This document shows, piece by piece, positions 1-9,274 of a stretch of 64,000 bases of DNA. The notes below the pieces were generated by a model that was given only the letters and a program-made list of their open reading frames with translations, did not search any database and had not been told where the DNA came from. The position numbers and the translations under genes were made by a program. This stretch comes from RYN-230 sp963718305 (GTDB lineage: Bacteria > Actinomycetota > Actinomycetes > Streptosporangiales > Streptosporangiaceae). Location of the stretch: positions 1 to 64,000 of the forward strand of contig CAVQZG010000017.1 in the NCBI GenBank assembly GCA_963718305.1. The letters are read 5' to 3'. Within the stretch, counting starts at the first letter, position 1, and every line of letters begins with the position of its first letter.

Positions 1-45
1 CCCCTCGCTTGTAAGGCGAGTGCTCTACCACTGAGCTATGCGCCC
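1..45 (-). tRNA. tRNA-Val (TAC anticodon), 3' end cut by window edge
   Basis: Read on the minus strand the tRNA starts at 45 with a 7-base acceptor strand (GGGCGCA), then TA, the D-arm (GCTC...GAGC) and the anticodon arm with stem CTCGC/GCGAG and loop CTTACAA. The anticodon is TAC, which decodes GTA valine. The variable loop, T-arm and acceptor 3' strand lie outside the window. A tRNA-Val beside ahpE and DUF3052 is a familiar actinobacterial arrangement. Confidence 0.9.
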
Positions 46-72
46 GCGCCCACTACGAGCAGGCGACCGGCC

Positions 73-1170
73 TCAGCGTACCGTTTCCGCGCCGCCCGCG
101 AGATGAGGGGCGGCCAGCCGGGCCACCGCCTCGCTCACCGACACCCGGTTCCGCAACCGTTCCAGCCGCGCGTCCATCGACGCGCCGCGCACCCCGTCAG
201 CCAGGGCCTGATACAGGTGGATGGCCCCGACGTAGCACGCTCCGAACCGGACCGCCGCGGGCAGCAGGGCTCGCTCGGCCGCACCCACCACGCGCTGCGA
301 AGCGTATCCCTGGGCGACCGCCGCAATCCGGTCCTCATCGGGCTCGACCAGCCAGGCCGCGGGCCCGGACCCGGACGGCTGGGCGTCGAGCAGGCTCTCG
401 ATCAGGCAGCTGCCCAGGTCGAGCAGGGGCAGGCCCAGGCCGCCGGTCTCCCAGTCGATGAGGGTGACCGTGTCCGGGCCGCTCTGCACCGCGTTGCCGG
501 GCCACGCGTCCCCGTGCACCACTCCCCTGGGCAGCGAGCTGAGCCCAGCCTGGACCGTCAGGGCCGTCTGGCGAAGCTGCGCATACAGGTCCCCCAACTC
601 CCGCGGGACCAGCGTCCCGACCGCGTCGAGCCGGGCCAGGGTGGCCGGGATGGCCGCCTCCGGGTACCACGACGCCCGCCCCGGCTCCCCCACCAGACCG
701 CCGCCCGGCTCCCCCGCGACATCAAGGGCATGCAACCTCCCCAGCGCCGCCCCCAGCATCCGGAGCTGCGCCAGCGAAGGCCGGATCACCGGACCCTCGA
801 CGAACGAAGTAGCCAGCGTGAGCCAGGCTCCGTCCAGCCCGACCGGATCGCCGGAGTGGGTCCGGATCACCCGCGGCGCCGGGTAGCCCGCCGCCTCCAG
901 GCAGTCCAGGGTGCTGGCCTGGCCCATCAGCCAGTCCGGCATGGTGATGGCCGGCGCCCCGCTGGCGTGGCCGGGCACCGGCGCGTCTTCCCGGCAGGCC
1001 CGCACCACCCACCGCACGGTCTCGGCCGGGCCGATAAGGTCGGCCGGATCGACCAGGTAGGTCACGACCCCGCTGGCGGCCGCCCCGCCGACCCGGCGGA
1101 GCGCGGACGGCTCGACCCCGCGCAGGTGATACTCGCGGAGCACCCGGCCCACGATCGCGGCGTCGTTCAC
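73..1170 (-). CDS. APH-family phosphotransferase (aminoglycoside/choline kinase fold)
   Basis: A 365-residue protein with the eukaryotic-kinase-like APH fold. Near residue 218 is a Brenner motif, VVHGDAWPGN (HGDxxxxN catalytic loop), followed by LIDWETGG, the equivalent of the metal-binding DFG aspartate. These motifs place it in PF01636, whose members phosphorylate small hydroxylated substrates; resistance function cannot be assumed and the substrate is unknown. The GTG start at 1170 has a GAGGAAG-type ribosome site about ten bases upstream. The zinc-ribbon gene lies 52 bases upstream on the same strand, so the two may be co-transcribed. Confidence 0.8.
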   Translation of the reverse strand: MNDAAIVGRVLREYHLRGVEPSALRRVGGAAASGVVTYLVDPADLIGPAETVRWVVRACREDAPVPGHASGAPAITMPDWLMGQASTLDCLEAAGYPAPRVIRTHSGDPVGLDGAWLTLATSFVEGPVIRPSLAQLRMLGAALGRLHALDVAGEPGGGLVGEPGRASWYPEAAIPATLARLDAVGTLVPRELGDLYAQLRQTALTVQAGLSSLPRGVVHGDAWPGNAVQSGPDTVTLIDWETGGLGLPLLDLGSCLIESLLDAQPSGSGPAAWLVEPDEDRIAAVAQGYASQRVVGAAERALLPAAVRFGACYVGAIHLYQALADGVRGASMDARLERLRNRVSVSEAVARLAAPHLAGGAETVR

Positions 1171-1222
1171 CGGGCTGGCTTCCTCACCGCGCGCTCACCC
1201 GGTCTCACCCCGCGCCGGCCCG

Positions 1223-1792
1223 TCACCCAGCAAACGCACCAGGATGAGCCGGCGCGTGATGATCGGCCGGGGTGCGGGCCGGACGATGCCGCCCCGCCCC
1301 GGAGCCAGAACCAGCCCCGGAACCAGAACCCGCCGCCCGAACCAGCCCTGAACCAGCACCCGCACCGGAGCCACCACCAGAACCAGGCCGGCCCTCCGGC
1401 GCGGGCGCCCGCTGGATGCTCTGGCTGACCAGGCTCCGGCTCAGCACCCGGTCCAGGGCCCGGGCCACTTCCTCGGACAGGTCAGGACCACGGCCCGCAA
1501 CCACCGGACCGGCCCCGCCCGGCTCCTCGCCCAGGGTCTCCGCGAAGTCCGTGGCGCCGGAACCCTCCGGCGGCACGATCGCCCCGCAGTCCCGGCACTC
1601 AACCTCGCCCAACCTCTTGACCAGATGCACGCTGGAGCACCGCGAGCAGCGGTCCAGGTCGGACATCCAGTCCACCGTGTCCTGGCAGCCGGGACAGATG
1701 AGAATCTGGCTCTGCCGCCGCACCCCCCGTTTCCACGGGCTCTGCCCGCGGCTGGGGTCGGTTTGCCGTACACCACATCGATAGCAGGGCAT
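1223..1792 (-). CDS. Zinc-ribbon protein with Gly/Ser-rich tail, function unknown
   Basis: A 189-residue protein. The N-terminal ~80 residues hold four CxxC knuckles (CYRC at 3, then CPGC, CSRC and CRDC), enough for two zinc ribbons. A short acidic helix containing DLSEEVARALDRVLSR follows at about 115-130. The C-terminal 50 residues are a low-complexity GSGAG repeat whose DNA is a run of CCAGAACC-like units. I do not recognise a named family; zinc binding is inferred from cysteine spacing. The low-complexity tail could be frame-shifted, so the true C-terminus is uncertain. Confidence 0.6.
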   Translation of the reverse strand: MPCYRCGVRQTDPSRGQSPWKRGVRRQSQILICPGCQDTVDWMSDLDRCSRCSSVHLVKRLGEVECRDCGAIVPPEGSGATDFAETLGEEPGGAGPVVAGRGPDLSEEVARALDRVLSRSLVSQSIQRAPAPEGRPGSGGGSGAGAGSGLVRAAGSGSGAGSGSGAGRHRPARTPADHHAPAHPGAFAG

Positions 1793-1856
1793 CCTCGGCT
1801 GCTTCGATCCTCTCCGGTGGCTTGGCTCACCGCCGGCCCGACGCGTCCGAACCGCG

Positions 1857-2318
1857 TCAGCTCAGGTCGGCGAGCACCTTCGTGTACTCGGCGATGTCAC
1901 GCGCCTGGGGAATGGGGTTCACCACTTTCCACCGGATGACTCCGGCCTTATCAATGATGAAGGTTCCCCGCGTCGCCACACCCTTGTCCTCGTCAAATAC
2001 TCCGTAAAGCTTTGCGACCTCGCCGTGCGGCCAGAAGTCTGACAGCAGGCTGAAGTCGAAGTTGTCCCGGTCCGCCCAGGTGCGCAGAACGAACGTGGAA
2101 TCGACCGAGACGGTGAGCAGTTCGACGTCCTCCCGGTTGACCTCGGGGAAGTCATCGCGCAGCGCGCACAACTCGCCGGTGCACACCCCGCTGAACGCCA
2201 GGGGGTAAAACACGAGCACCACGTTCTTCGTGCCCTGGAAGCTGGACAGCCGCACCGGGCTGCCGTGCTGGTCCTTGAGCTCGAAATCGGGTGCCTGCTC
2301 GCCAACCTCAACCGACAT
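1857..2318 (-). CDS. ahpE: Peroxiredoxin, AhpE type
   Basis: A 153-residue thioredoxin-fold peroxidase of the one-cysteine AhpE group. It reduces hydroperoxides in the cytosol. The active-site stretch FYPLAFSGVCTGEL near residues 37-50 has the peroxidatic cysteine, with Ser in the position usually held by Thr, as in mycobacterial AhpE (FPLAFTGIC). The expected arginine region (VSVDSTFVLRTWAD) follows. Length matches the family. The neighbouring DUF3052 gene on the same strand is the conserved partner. An ATG start is used, with little visible ribosome site. Confidence 0.9.
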   Translation of the reverse strand: MSVEVGEQAPDFELKDQHGSPVRLSSFQGTKNVVLVFYPLAFSGVCTGELCALRDDFPEVNREDVELLTVSVDSTFVLRTWADRDNFDFSLLSDFWPHGEVAKLYGVFDEDKGVATRGTFIIDKAGVIRWKVVNPIPQARDIAEYTKVLADLS

Positions 2319-2523
2319 GGACTATTCCTTTCCGCTGCGGACAGAGTCAGTCTGCCATCCGCGCGGACCGCAACAGGACGCCAACCCTGGATCAGGATCG
2401 GCCTGGCCCGGCCGGTCGAACCCGGCGGGCTTTCGTCGTGCTGGATGAGGATCCCCCTGCGCGCCGTGGGCGCCCTACCTACCTGCGCCTTCGGCTCTCC
2501 TTACCGACGCCTTCGGCTCTCCT

Positions 2524-2952
2524 TCACCTGCGCGCCTTCGGCGCGACTAGCCGGGTGCCCAGCCAGTCCCGCGCCGCACTCACGCTCGAAGTCTGGGAGA
2601 GTCCCGCGGTCGGCGCGGACTCACCAATGTCGCTCGGCTCAACGTGCCCGGGTCGTCCGGCCTTGGGGGTGAGCAGCCAGATATAGCCGCCATCGGCCAG
2701 CGGCGTCAGGGCATCGGCCAAGGCGTCGAAGAGATCACCGTCCCCGTCCCGCCACCAGAGCAGCACTACGTCGACCACATCGTCGTAGTCCTCATCGACG
2801 AGCTCGACGTCCTTCAGCTCGGCGATCTCATCCCGCAACTGCTCATCGCAGTCGTCGTCGTACCCGAGTTCCTGCACCACCTGACCTGGCTTGATGCCGA
2901 GTCGCTCGGCCAGGCCCGGCTGATCCTGCGCCTGGCGCGCGGTCGCGCTCAC
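2524..2952 (-). CDS. DUF3052 family protein
   Basis: A 142-residue actinobacterial protein of unknown function. The signature GIKPGQVVQELGYDDDCDE begins near residue 18, and an acidic middle (DEDYDDVVDVVLLWW) and GYIWLLTPK follow; all are typical of DUF3052. I chose the GTG at 2952 because a perfect AGGAGG lies six bases upstream and family members begin MSATA. Longer readings to ATG 2967 or beyond would place that Shine-Dalgarno inside the gene. It normally sits between ahpE and aceE, as here. Confidence 0.88.
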   Translation of the reverse strand: MSATARQAQDQPGLAERLGIKPGQVVQELGYDDDCDEQLRDEIAELKDVELVDEDYDDVVDVVLLWWRDGDGDLFDALADALTPLADGGYIWLLTPKAGRPGHVEPSDIGESAPTAGLSQTSSVSAARDWLGTRLVAPKARR

Positions 2953-3163
2953 TGACGTCCTCCTCATTGCCTTTCCCGCGGCCCCGCATCCCGCGCCGGC
3001 CCACCACGACGTGCCGCCGCAGCTTCGCGCTTTGCGCCGCGCTGGCCGCGTGGGCACCACTTGCGGGACAGTTCACACTGGGTCGCGCCCTCGCGCAAGT
3101 GCCAAATAGGCCCTGGAAGCGAAAACCATGTCACAGTTTGATCTTCCCCGCCTGCCGCGACGG

Positions 3164-3574
3164 CTACCCGAGGAAGGAAACTCTTATCTGCCTGTCCGGA
3201 TTATCCACATTCAGATCGATTAGGGCGATCGACTGCCAGGTCCCCAGCGCCGGGCGCCCGCCCAGCACCGGGACCACCAGAAACGGGGCGATCAGGGCCG
3301 GCATCACGTGGGAGCGGCCGTGCCCGCGCGACCCGTGGGCATGACGCCAGCGATCATCGGCGGGCAGCAGGTCATCCAGGGCGGCGAGCAGGTCGGTATC
3401 GCTGCCCGAGCCCAGTTCCATCAGGGCCAGGCCCGCCGTGGCGTGCGGCACGAATACGTGCAGCAGCCCGTCCCCGCCCGCTGACGCGCTCGCCGCGAAC
3501 TCCGCGCATTCCCCGGTGATATCCCGCACGGCCGGTTTCGTGCCGGTCCGCACCCGCACAATCGCTGTTTCCAT
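3164..3574 (-). CDS. YjbQ family protein (UPF0047)
   Basis: A 136-residue protein of the YjbQ/UPF0047 family, small trimeric enzymes reported to have weak thiamine-phosphate synthase activity. Family hallmarks are the HATAGLALME segment near residue 44, the HGSRGHGRSH histidine cluster near 80, and LGTWQSIALIDLN near 110. Full length for the family. The cellular role is not settled in the literature. The ATG at 3574 has no clear nearby ribosome site; a GGAGGAGG lies about 22 bases upstream. Confidence 0.85.
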   Translation of the reverse strand: METAIVRVRTGTKPAVRDITGECAEFAASASAGGDGLLHVFVPHATAGLALMELGSGSDTDLLAALDDLLPADDRWRHAHGSRGHGRSHVMPALIAPFLVVPVLGGRPALGTWQSIALIDLNVDNPDRQIRVSFLG

Positions 3575-3704
3575 ATCTAACGACTGTTCCGGGCCAGCCT
3601 CCTCCTCGCAACCCGGAGCTTCCGGGGACGGTGCCCCGGGCCCGGCGCCGGTGTCAGCGGCCCCTCAGCCCCGGCCGGGGGTCCGGGCCCCCCGGGGCGG
3701 GGCG

Positions 3705-3980
3705 CTACTTCTTGCGGCCCTTCGCGTTCCCGCCCGACGCCGCCCGGGCCTTCCCGCCCGACGCCGCCCGGGCCTTCCGGGACGACGCGGCGCGGGTCTT
3801 GCTGTGCTCGACCACGGCGTCCGGGCCCGGGAAGCACAGCCGGGTGTGCCCGTCGTCGAACCGGACCAGGTAGGGCGGCGCACCCGCGGCGCCGTGCACC
3901 TCGACGATCTCACCCGTCCTGTCCGCCTGGCCGACCGCGTTGCCGTGCACATGCAGCCGGTCACCGACTACTGCCTGCAT
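3705..3980 (-). CDS. DUF1918 domain protein with Lys/Arg/Ala repeat tail
   Basis: A 91-residue protein. Residues 1-60 form the small SH3-like DUF1918 domain: VGDRLHVHG, GEIVEVHG, PPYLVRFDDGHT, FPGPDA. The last 30 residues are a basic repeat (KARAASGG-type units, ending NAKGRKK) resembling histone-H1 or HupS tails, which could bind nucleic acid. The ATG at 3980 is preceded by GAGGAGGT with seven-base spacing; an upstream ATG at 4028 lacks this. Function unknown. Confidence 0.82.
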   Translation of the reverse strand: MQAVVGDRLHVHGNAVGQADRTGEIVEVHGAAGAPPYLVRFDDGHTRLCFPGPDAVVEHSKTRAASSRKARAASGGKARAASGGNAKGRKK

Positions 3981-4346
3981 ACCCAGCACCTCCTCGTGCC
4001 CGTTCGCTCCCGGTGCGGCCCGCCGCATACGCTAGGACTGCAATCGGAGCGTGCCTACGCTCACCGTGGTACCCAGGCTGGCACCAGGCGGCGACCAGGG
4101 AGTAGGGCCGGATGTCACTGTCTGCCCCAGCCCCTGCCCCAAGCCCCGGACCCCGGCCCGGGGCCCCGGCCGGGGGCCGCCGCCACCAGGCCGTTGGTTA
4201 CCCCCAGGTAGCCGGGTGCGTTTCCGGGGCACAAGGACCAGAATTGGTCTGGACAACTCATGCACACCCCGGGCGGCCACCCGCCGCCCAGCTCTGCGGA
4301 CATGGCGGCGAACAGCCGCCCGACCTCCGGAAGGCGAGGACATCCC
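3981..4346. other. Divergent intergenic region upstream of aceE
   Basis: 366 bases without a gene between divergent DUF1918 and aceE. It contains a strongly self-complementary GC block around 4145-4180 and an inverted repeat GACCA-4 nt-TGGTC at 4236-4249, about 100 bases before the aceE start. The latter could be an operator, for example for a GntR-type pyruvate regulator, but its half-site orientation is opposite to the PdhR consensus. No clear -10/-35 pair was assigned. Confidence 0.4.
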
Positions 4347-7196
4347 GTGGCTGCCGGACGCCAGCGTTTCTCGATTATCAGCGACGGACTGCCCACGCAG
4401 CTGCCTGATATCGACCCTGAGGAGACCAGGGACTGGGTCGATTCCTTCGACAGCGTGGTGCGCACCCGCGGCCGTTCCCGGGCCAGGTACGTGATGCTGC
4501 GCCTGCTGGAGCGGGCCCGTGAGCAGCAGGTCGGGGTGCCCGGCCTGCGCAGTACCGACTTCATCAACACCATCCCGCCCGAGCGGGAGCCCTGGTTCCC
4601 CGGCGACGAGTACGTCGAGCGCCGGATCCGGGCCTACATCCGCTGGAACGCCGCGGTCATGGTGTCCCGGGCCAACCGGCCGGGCCTCGGCGTGGGCGGG
4701 CACATCGCCACCTACGCCTCGGCCGCCAGCCTGTACGAGGTCGGCTTCAACCACTTCTTCCACGGCAAGGACCACGGCGAGTCCGGGGACCAGGTCTTCT
4801 TCCAGGGCCATGCGGCGCCGGGCATCTACGCCCGCGCCTTCCTGGAGGGCCGGCTCAGCCAGCACCAGCTGGACGGCTTCCGGCAGGAACTGTCCCACCC
4901 GGGCGGCGGGCTGCCGTCCTACCCGCACCCGCGGCTGATGCCGGACTTCTGGGAGTTCCCCACGGTGTCCATGGGCCTCGGCCCGATCAACGCGATCTAC
5001 CAGGCCCGGTTCAACCAGTACCTGCTCGCGCGGGAGATCAAGGACACCAGCCGCTCGCACGTCTGGGCCTTCCTGGGCGACGGTGAGATGGACGAGCCGG
5101 AGGCCCTCGGCGCGATCGGCCTGGCCGCCCGGGAGGAACTGGACAACCTCACCTTCGTGATCAACTGCAACCTGCAGCGGCTGGACGGCCCGGTCCGCGG
5201 CAACGGGAAGATCATCCAGGAGCTGGAGGCGTTCTTCCGCGGCGCGGGCTGGAACGTGATCAAGGTGATCTGGGGCCGGGACTGGGACCCGCTGCTGGCC
5301 AAGGACACCGACGGCGTCCTGGTCAACAAGATGAACAACACCCCGGACGGCCAGTTCCAGACCTACTCGGTCGAGCCGGGTTCCTACACCCGGGAGCACT
5401 TCTTCGGCACCGACCCGCGGCTGCGCGCCATGGTCGAGCACCTGTCCGACGAGGAGGTGCGCAACCTGTCCCGCGGCGGGCACGACTACCGCAAGGTCTA
5501 CGCCGCGTTCAAGGCGGCGCAGGAGCACGTCGGCCAGCCCACGGTGATCCTCGCGCACACCATCAAGGGCTGGACGCTCGGCCCGGACTTCGAGGCCCGC
5601 AACGCCACCCACCAGATGAAGAAGCTCACCGTGGCGGAGCTCAAGGAGTTCCGCGACCGGCTCTACCTGCCGATCCCGGACGCCGCGCTGGAGGCGCAGC
5701 TCCCGCCGTACTACCACCCGGGCGAGGAGTCCGAGGAAATCCAGTACATGCGCGAGCGGCGGGCCGCGCTCGGCGGCTACCTGCCCAAGCGGGTGGTCCG
5801 GGGCAAGCCGCTGAAGCTGCCCGGTGACCCGGTCTACGCCGAGATGAAGCGTGGTTCCGGCAAGCAGCCGGTGGCCACCACGATGGCCTTCGTCCGGCTG
5901 CTCAAGGACCTGATGAAGGACCCGGAGATCGGCGCCAGGTTCGTGCCGATCATCCCGGACGAGGCACGCACGTTCGGCATGGACTCGCTGTTCCCGACGG
6001 CCAAGATCTACTCCCCGCACGGGCAGACCTACGAGGCCGTGGACCGGGCCCTGCTGCTGTCCTACAAGGAGTCCGAGCGCGGCCAGATCCTGCACGAGGG
6101 CATCAGCGAGGCCGGCGCGATGGGCTCGGTGATGGCCGCGGGCACGTCCTACGCCACGCACGGCGCGCCGATGATCCCGGTGTACGTCTTCTACTCCATG
6201 TTCGGCTGGCAGCGCACCGGGGACGAGATGTGGGCGCTGGGCGACCAGCTCGGCCGCGGGTTCCTGCTCGGCGCCACGGCCGGCCGGACCACGCTGACCG
6301 GGGAGGGCCTGCAGCACAACGACGGGCACTCGGTGCTGCTGGCCTCGGTCAGCCCGGCCTGTGTGGCCTACGACGCGGCCTGGGGTTATGAGCTGGGCTT
6401 CATCGTCAAGGACGGGCTGCGCCGGATGTACGGCCCGACCGAGGGCCACCCGGACGGCGAGGACATCTTCTACTACCTGACCCTCTACAACGAGCCCTAT
6501 GTCCAGCCGGCCGAGCCCACGGACTACCCGGGGGGCAGCGCCGCGCTGGAGCAGGGGGTGCTGCGCGGGCTGTACCGCTACGCGCCCGCGCCCGTGGCCA
6601 GCCAGGCCGACGAGGCCGGCCACGCGGAGCAGCCCGAGCAGGCCGATGCCGAGCAGGCCGATCAGGCTGGGCGGAATGCGGACTCCGCGGAGCAGCCGCG
6701 GGCCCAGATCCTCGCCTCCGGCGTGGCCATGCGCTGGGCCCTGGAGGCGCAGCGGCTGCTCGCCGAGGACTGGGGCGTGGCCGCGGACGTGTGGTCGGCC
6801 ACCTCGTGGACCCAGCTGCGCCGCAACGCGCTGTCCTGCGAAGAGTGGAACATGTTGCACCCCGACGCGGAGCCCCAGGTGCCCTACGTCACGCAGGTGC
6901 TGGACGGGGCGCCCGGCCCGGTGGTCGCGGTCAGCGACTGGATCCGCGCGGTTCCCGACCAGATCTCCCGGTGGGTGCCGGCCCCGTTCAGCTCGCTGGG
7001 CACCGACGGGTACGGCTTCTCCGACACCCGGGCCGCCGCCCGCCGGTTCTTCCACGTGGACGCGGAGTCCATCACGCTGGGCGTGCTCAGCCAGCTGGCC
7101 CGGCGCGGAGAGGTGAAGCCCGAATCGCTCGGCCAGGCCATCGAGAAGTACGGCCTCGACATTCCGGTCAGCACGGCGCTGGCCAAGGACAGCTGA
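4347..7196 (+). CDS. aceE: Pyruvate dehydrogenase E1 component (homodimeric)
   Basis: About 949 residues of the homodimeric AceE-type E1, which decarboxylates pyruvate with thiamine diphosphate and passes the acetyl group to E2 lipoyl domains. The thiamine-diphosphate motif GDGEMDEPE...NCNLQRLDG is at about 5080-5190, and the family landmarks HNDGHSVL and GWQRTGDEMW are present. GTG 4347 is chosen because AAGGCGAGG lies about seven bases upstream; an in-frame ATG at 4260 would add 29 weak residues. An unusual Glu/Gln/Ala/Asp-rich insert is encoded at 6600-6700. E2 and E3 genes lie about 40 kb downstream. Confidence 0.95.
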   Translation: MAAGRQRFSIISDGLPTQLPDIDPEETRDWVDSFDSVVRTRGRSRARYVMLRLLERAREQQVGVPGLRSTDFINTIPPEREPWFPGDEYVERRIRAYIRWNAAVMVSRANRPGLGVGGHIATYASAASLYEVGFNHFFHGKDHGESGDQVFFQGHAAPGIYARAFLEGRLSQHQLDGFRQELSHPGGGLPSYPHPRLMPDFWEFPTVSMGLGPINAIYQARFNQYLLAREIKDTSRSHVWAFLGDGEMDEPEALGAIGLAAREELDNLTFVINCNLQRLDGPVRGNGKIIQELEAFFRGAGWNVIKVIWGRDWDPLLAKDTDGVLVNKMNNTPDGQFQTYSVEPGSYTREHFFGTDPRLRAMVEHLSDEEVRNLSRGGHDYRKVYAAFKAAQEHVGQPTVILAHTIKGWTLGPDFEARNATHQMKKLTVAELKEFRDRLYLPIPDAALEAQLPPYYHPGEESEEIQYMRERRAALGGYLPKRVVRGKPLKLPGDPVYAEMKRGSGKQPVATTMAFVRLLKDLMKDPEIGARFVPIIPDEARTFGMDSLFPTAKIYSPHGQTYEAVDRALLLSYKESERGQILHEGISEAGAMGSVMAAGTSYATHGAPMIPVYVFYSMFGWQRTGDEMWALGDQLGRGFLLGATAGRTTLTGEGLQHNDGHSVLLASVSPACVAYDAAWGYELGFIVKDGLRRMYGPTEGHPDGEDIFYYLTLYNEPYVQPAEPTDYPGGSAALEQGVLRGLYRYAPAPVASQADEAGHAEQPEQADAEQADQAGRNADSAEQPRAQILASGVAMRWALEAQRLLAEDWGVAADVWSATSWTQLRRNALSCEEWNMLHPDAEPQVPYVTQVLDGAPGPVVAVSDWIRAVPDQISRWVPAPFSSLGTDGYGFSDTRAAARRFFHVDAESITLGVLSQLARRGEVKPESLGQAIEKYGLDIPVSTALAKDS

Positions 7197-7254
7197 TCCG
7201 GTCACCCGCTGGCTGATCCGGGCCGGCGGGAACCCCCCGATCTGGCCGTCAGGA

Positions 7255-7287
7255 ACGGGGCCCAGGCGCTGCGGCGCCGGGCCCCGT
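7255..7287 (+). terminator. Rho-independent-like hairpin after aceE
   Basis: ACGGGGCCC at 7255-7263 pairs perfectly with GGGCCCCGT at 7279-7287 around a loop that is itself GC-rich, ending in a short TTCC. It starts 58 bases after the aceE stop. There is no long T-tract, which is normal for high-GC actinobacterial terminators. Confidence 0.7.
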
Positions 7288-7551
7288 TCCCGTGTCCAGT
7301 GCTGCTGCGGCGCGCGTAGCGATCAAGGATTCCGCTGGCCAGGCGTGCAAACAGCGCCCGCAAGTGGCTTGCTGATGATCATGGGCAGCCGCCCCGGCGG
7401 GTGGTGAGCCGTTCTTCTACCACGTAATGATTTGGTAAGAACTGACCTCTGCCGTTTGGCTACATTTTGGTCACGACAGGTCTACCGTGACGGTCCGGGA
7501 GCTCGGGGAAACCTTCAGAGGGCATTCGGAGCGGACACGGAGGTCAGGCGA
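7288..7551 (+). other. Leader region of the secreted-protein gene
   Basis: Noncoding and noticeably AT-richer than its surroundings. An imperfect inverted repeat (7411-7422 with 7433-7442, GTTCTT..ACCA against TGGTAAGAAC, two-base bulge) and a GTCAC...GTGAC pair at about 7470-7492 lie upstream of the 7552 start. These could be promoter or operator structures; no sigma-specific motif is convincing. Confidence 0.35.
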
Positions 7552-9214
7552 ATGCAATTCAGGCGCGGTCCGGTATGGCGGCGCACATCCAGGGTTCGCC
7601 CAGCGCTGATCGCGAGCCTTATCGCGATACCGCTGGCGGCCGGGGTCGCGGTCGGCGTGATCGCGGCGAACCACTCGAGCAGTCCCACATCACAGCTGAA
7701 ACTCTCCGCACACAACTTCGGCATCGGCAGCCGGCTCCCCCTGGCCACCGGGTCAGCGGCCGGGACCGGGGTGGATCTGGGCCAGACGCCGGCCGAGGCG
7801 GCCGACTCGACGAACTGCACCCTCCAGGTACCGGCCAACCCGCTCAGCGCTAAGGGCCTGGCCAGCCCGTACATCCTGGGCGACGGGTGCGAGATGTCCA
7901 ACCCGGACCTGCAGGCGTTCGTCGAGGCGGACATCATCAACCCGCGTAACGGCCACATCAAGGTCTACAACCCGCTCGTCATCACCGAGGGCACCCAGCC
8001 CGCCGCGGCCCCGGTCCGGCCCGTGCTGGCCCGGGGCGCCGTGGTGGCCATCATGTTCGGCTTCAACGGGGACAACCTGCTGCTGACCGGCACCGGCCGC
8101 TCCCTGCAGCAGGGCAAGTGCGTCAACGGGGCCGGGCAGTCCCTGTTCACCCAGGTCGCCTACTGCAACAGCCCGGCCTTCTACCGGGCCGCCAACCGGG
8201 CCATCGCCCGGGGGCTGCTCAAGATCCCGGCCCTGGGTACCGGCAACGACGGGCAGGCCTGCCCGACCGTGCGCGGCTTCGACGTGGTGGACCAGGACCA
8301 GAGCGACAACGTGGTCACCACCTACCTGATCAACGCGCAGGGGCAGACCGCGCAGGACTCCGCGGCCAACGTGGCCGGCCTGCCCGGGGCCACGGCGATC
8401 AACAACGGCAGCGACAACGCGCTGGTCAACAAGTTCATGGACCCGGCCCTGGGCTGCACGCCGTATGAGTTCCACGACAAGACCGCGGCCGCCGGGAAGT
8501 CCGGCTCGCAGATCACCGACGAGCTGATGGCCGCGGCGGACCAGGCGCGCGCCGGTCGCGCTGGTCCCGCTGAACGACCCGATGACGCAGGTCAACGGGG
8601 CGCAGAGCATGCTGAAGACCAACCTGTTCCGGCTGGGCGTGGGCCAGCCCATGGTGGGCGCAAGGCAGCGGGCGGACACCCCCGCGAACTACTGCAAGAA
8701 CATGATGCGGGTCGGCATGGCCCGGGCGGCGCAGGACGAGAAGCAGTTCACCGCCTTCACCACGCCCGTGCCGGACGAAGGCAACAACCTGTTCACGTTC
8801 CTGGCCGCGCGGCTGGCCGCGTCGTGGGGGAACCTCGGCTGCGGCGCGCTGCTCAATGCGCCGGACCCGGTCAACCTGACCCTCGACGCGAACGGCGTGG
8901 CCACCGCGGCCACCTTCAGCCACGCTGGCGATCGGCACGCTGCCCGGCGGGGTGGCCCCCACGGCCACGCTCAGCGCGAGCGGCGACAGCCACGGCTGCA
9001 CCGACCGCCGACCGCCACGGCCGCACCGCGGCACGCCACTGCGTCGCCGACGGCGACCGCCACGCCGCCGACGGACGCCGACACCGCCACCGGCGGCGGC
9101 CACCCCGGTCTGCACCGCGGCGCCGACCGCCACGGCCACCCCCACCCCGACCGGGGCGCTCAGGCACCACCCGGTCGGGCGGCCGCACCGGCCGGCAAGC
9201 CCGGCACTTCCTAG
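7552..9214 (+). pseudogene. Secreted/membrane-anchored protein, frame-broken
   Basis: The ATG at 7552 (GGAGG eight bases upstream) opens a protein with a basic N-terminus and a hydrophobic segment (residues ~17-40, SLIAIPLAAGVAVGVIAAN), a signal anchor or signal peptide. A conserved-looking extracytoplasmic domain with several cysteines follows (LGDGCEMSNPDLQAFVEADI, PLVITEGT). The coding frame shifts at about 8545-8555, where the continuation APVALVPLNDPMTQVNG lies in frame 2, and again near 8925 into frame 3 (LAIGTLPGGVAPTATL). The Thr/Pro/Ala tail probably shifts once more before a stop at 9214. Function unknown. It may be a true pseudogene or an intact gene with sequencing indels in GC repeats. 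Confidence 0.6.
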
Positions 9215-9231
9215 GTGGGAAGACAGGGTAG

Positions 9232-9273
9232 AAACGGGTGGCCGGTGTCCCGCGGGACACCGGCCACCCGTTT
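9232..9273. terminator. Perfect palindromic bidirectional terminator
   Basis: Bases 9232-9252 are the exact reverse complement of 9253-9273, a 21-bp arm with AAA at one end and TTT at the other. It sits between the convergent stops at 9214 (plus) and 9275 (minus), so each transcript would make a long GC hairpin followed by a short U run. Confidence 0.88.
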
Positions 9274-9274
9274 G

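Noticed and set aside
73..1170. Aminoglycoside resistance gene
   Set aside because: The APH fold is clear, but chromosomal actinobacterial members act on many substrates; nothing here shows antibiotic specificity.
2340..2420. tRNA-like T-arm sequence (GGTTCGA on the minus strand)
   Set aside because: The stem does not pair correctly and no acceptor or anticodon arm can be built around it.
4032..7205. Very long minus-strand open frame (about 1057 codons) opposite aceE
   Set aside because: It is the GC-rich antisense shadow of aceE: full of His/Gly/Arg/Val repeats, no domain, and the plus strand encodes an unmistakable enzyme.
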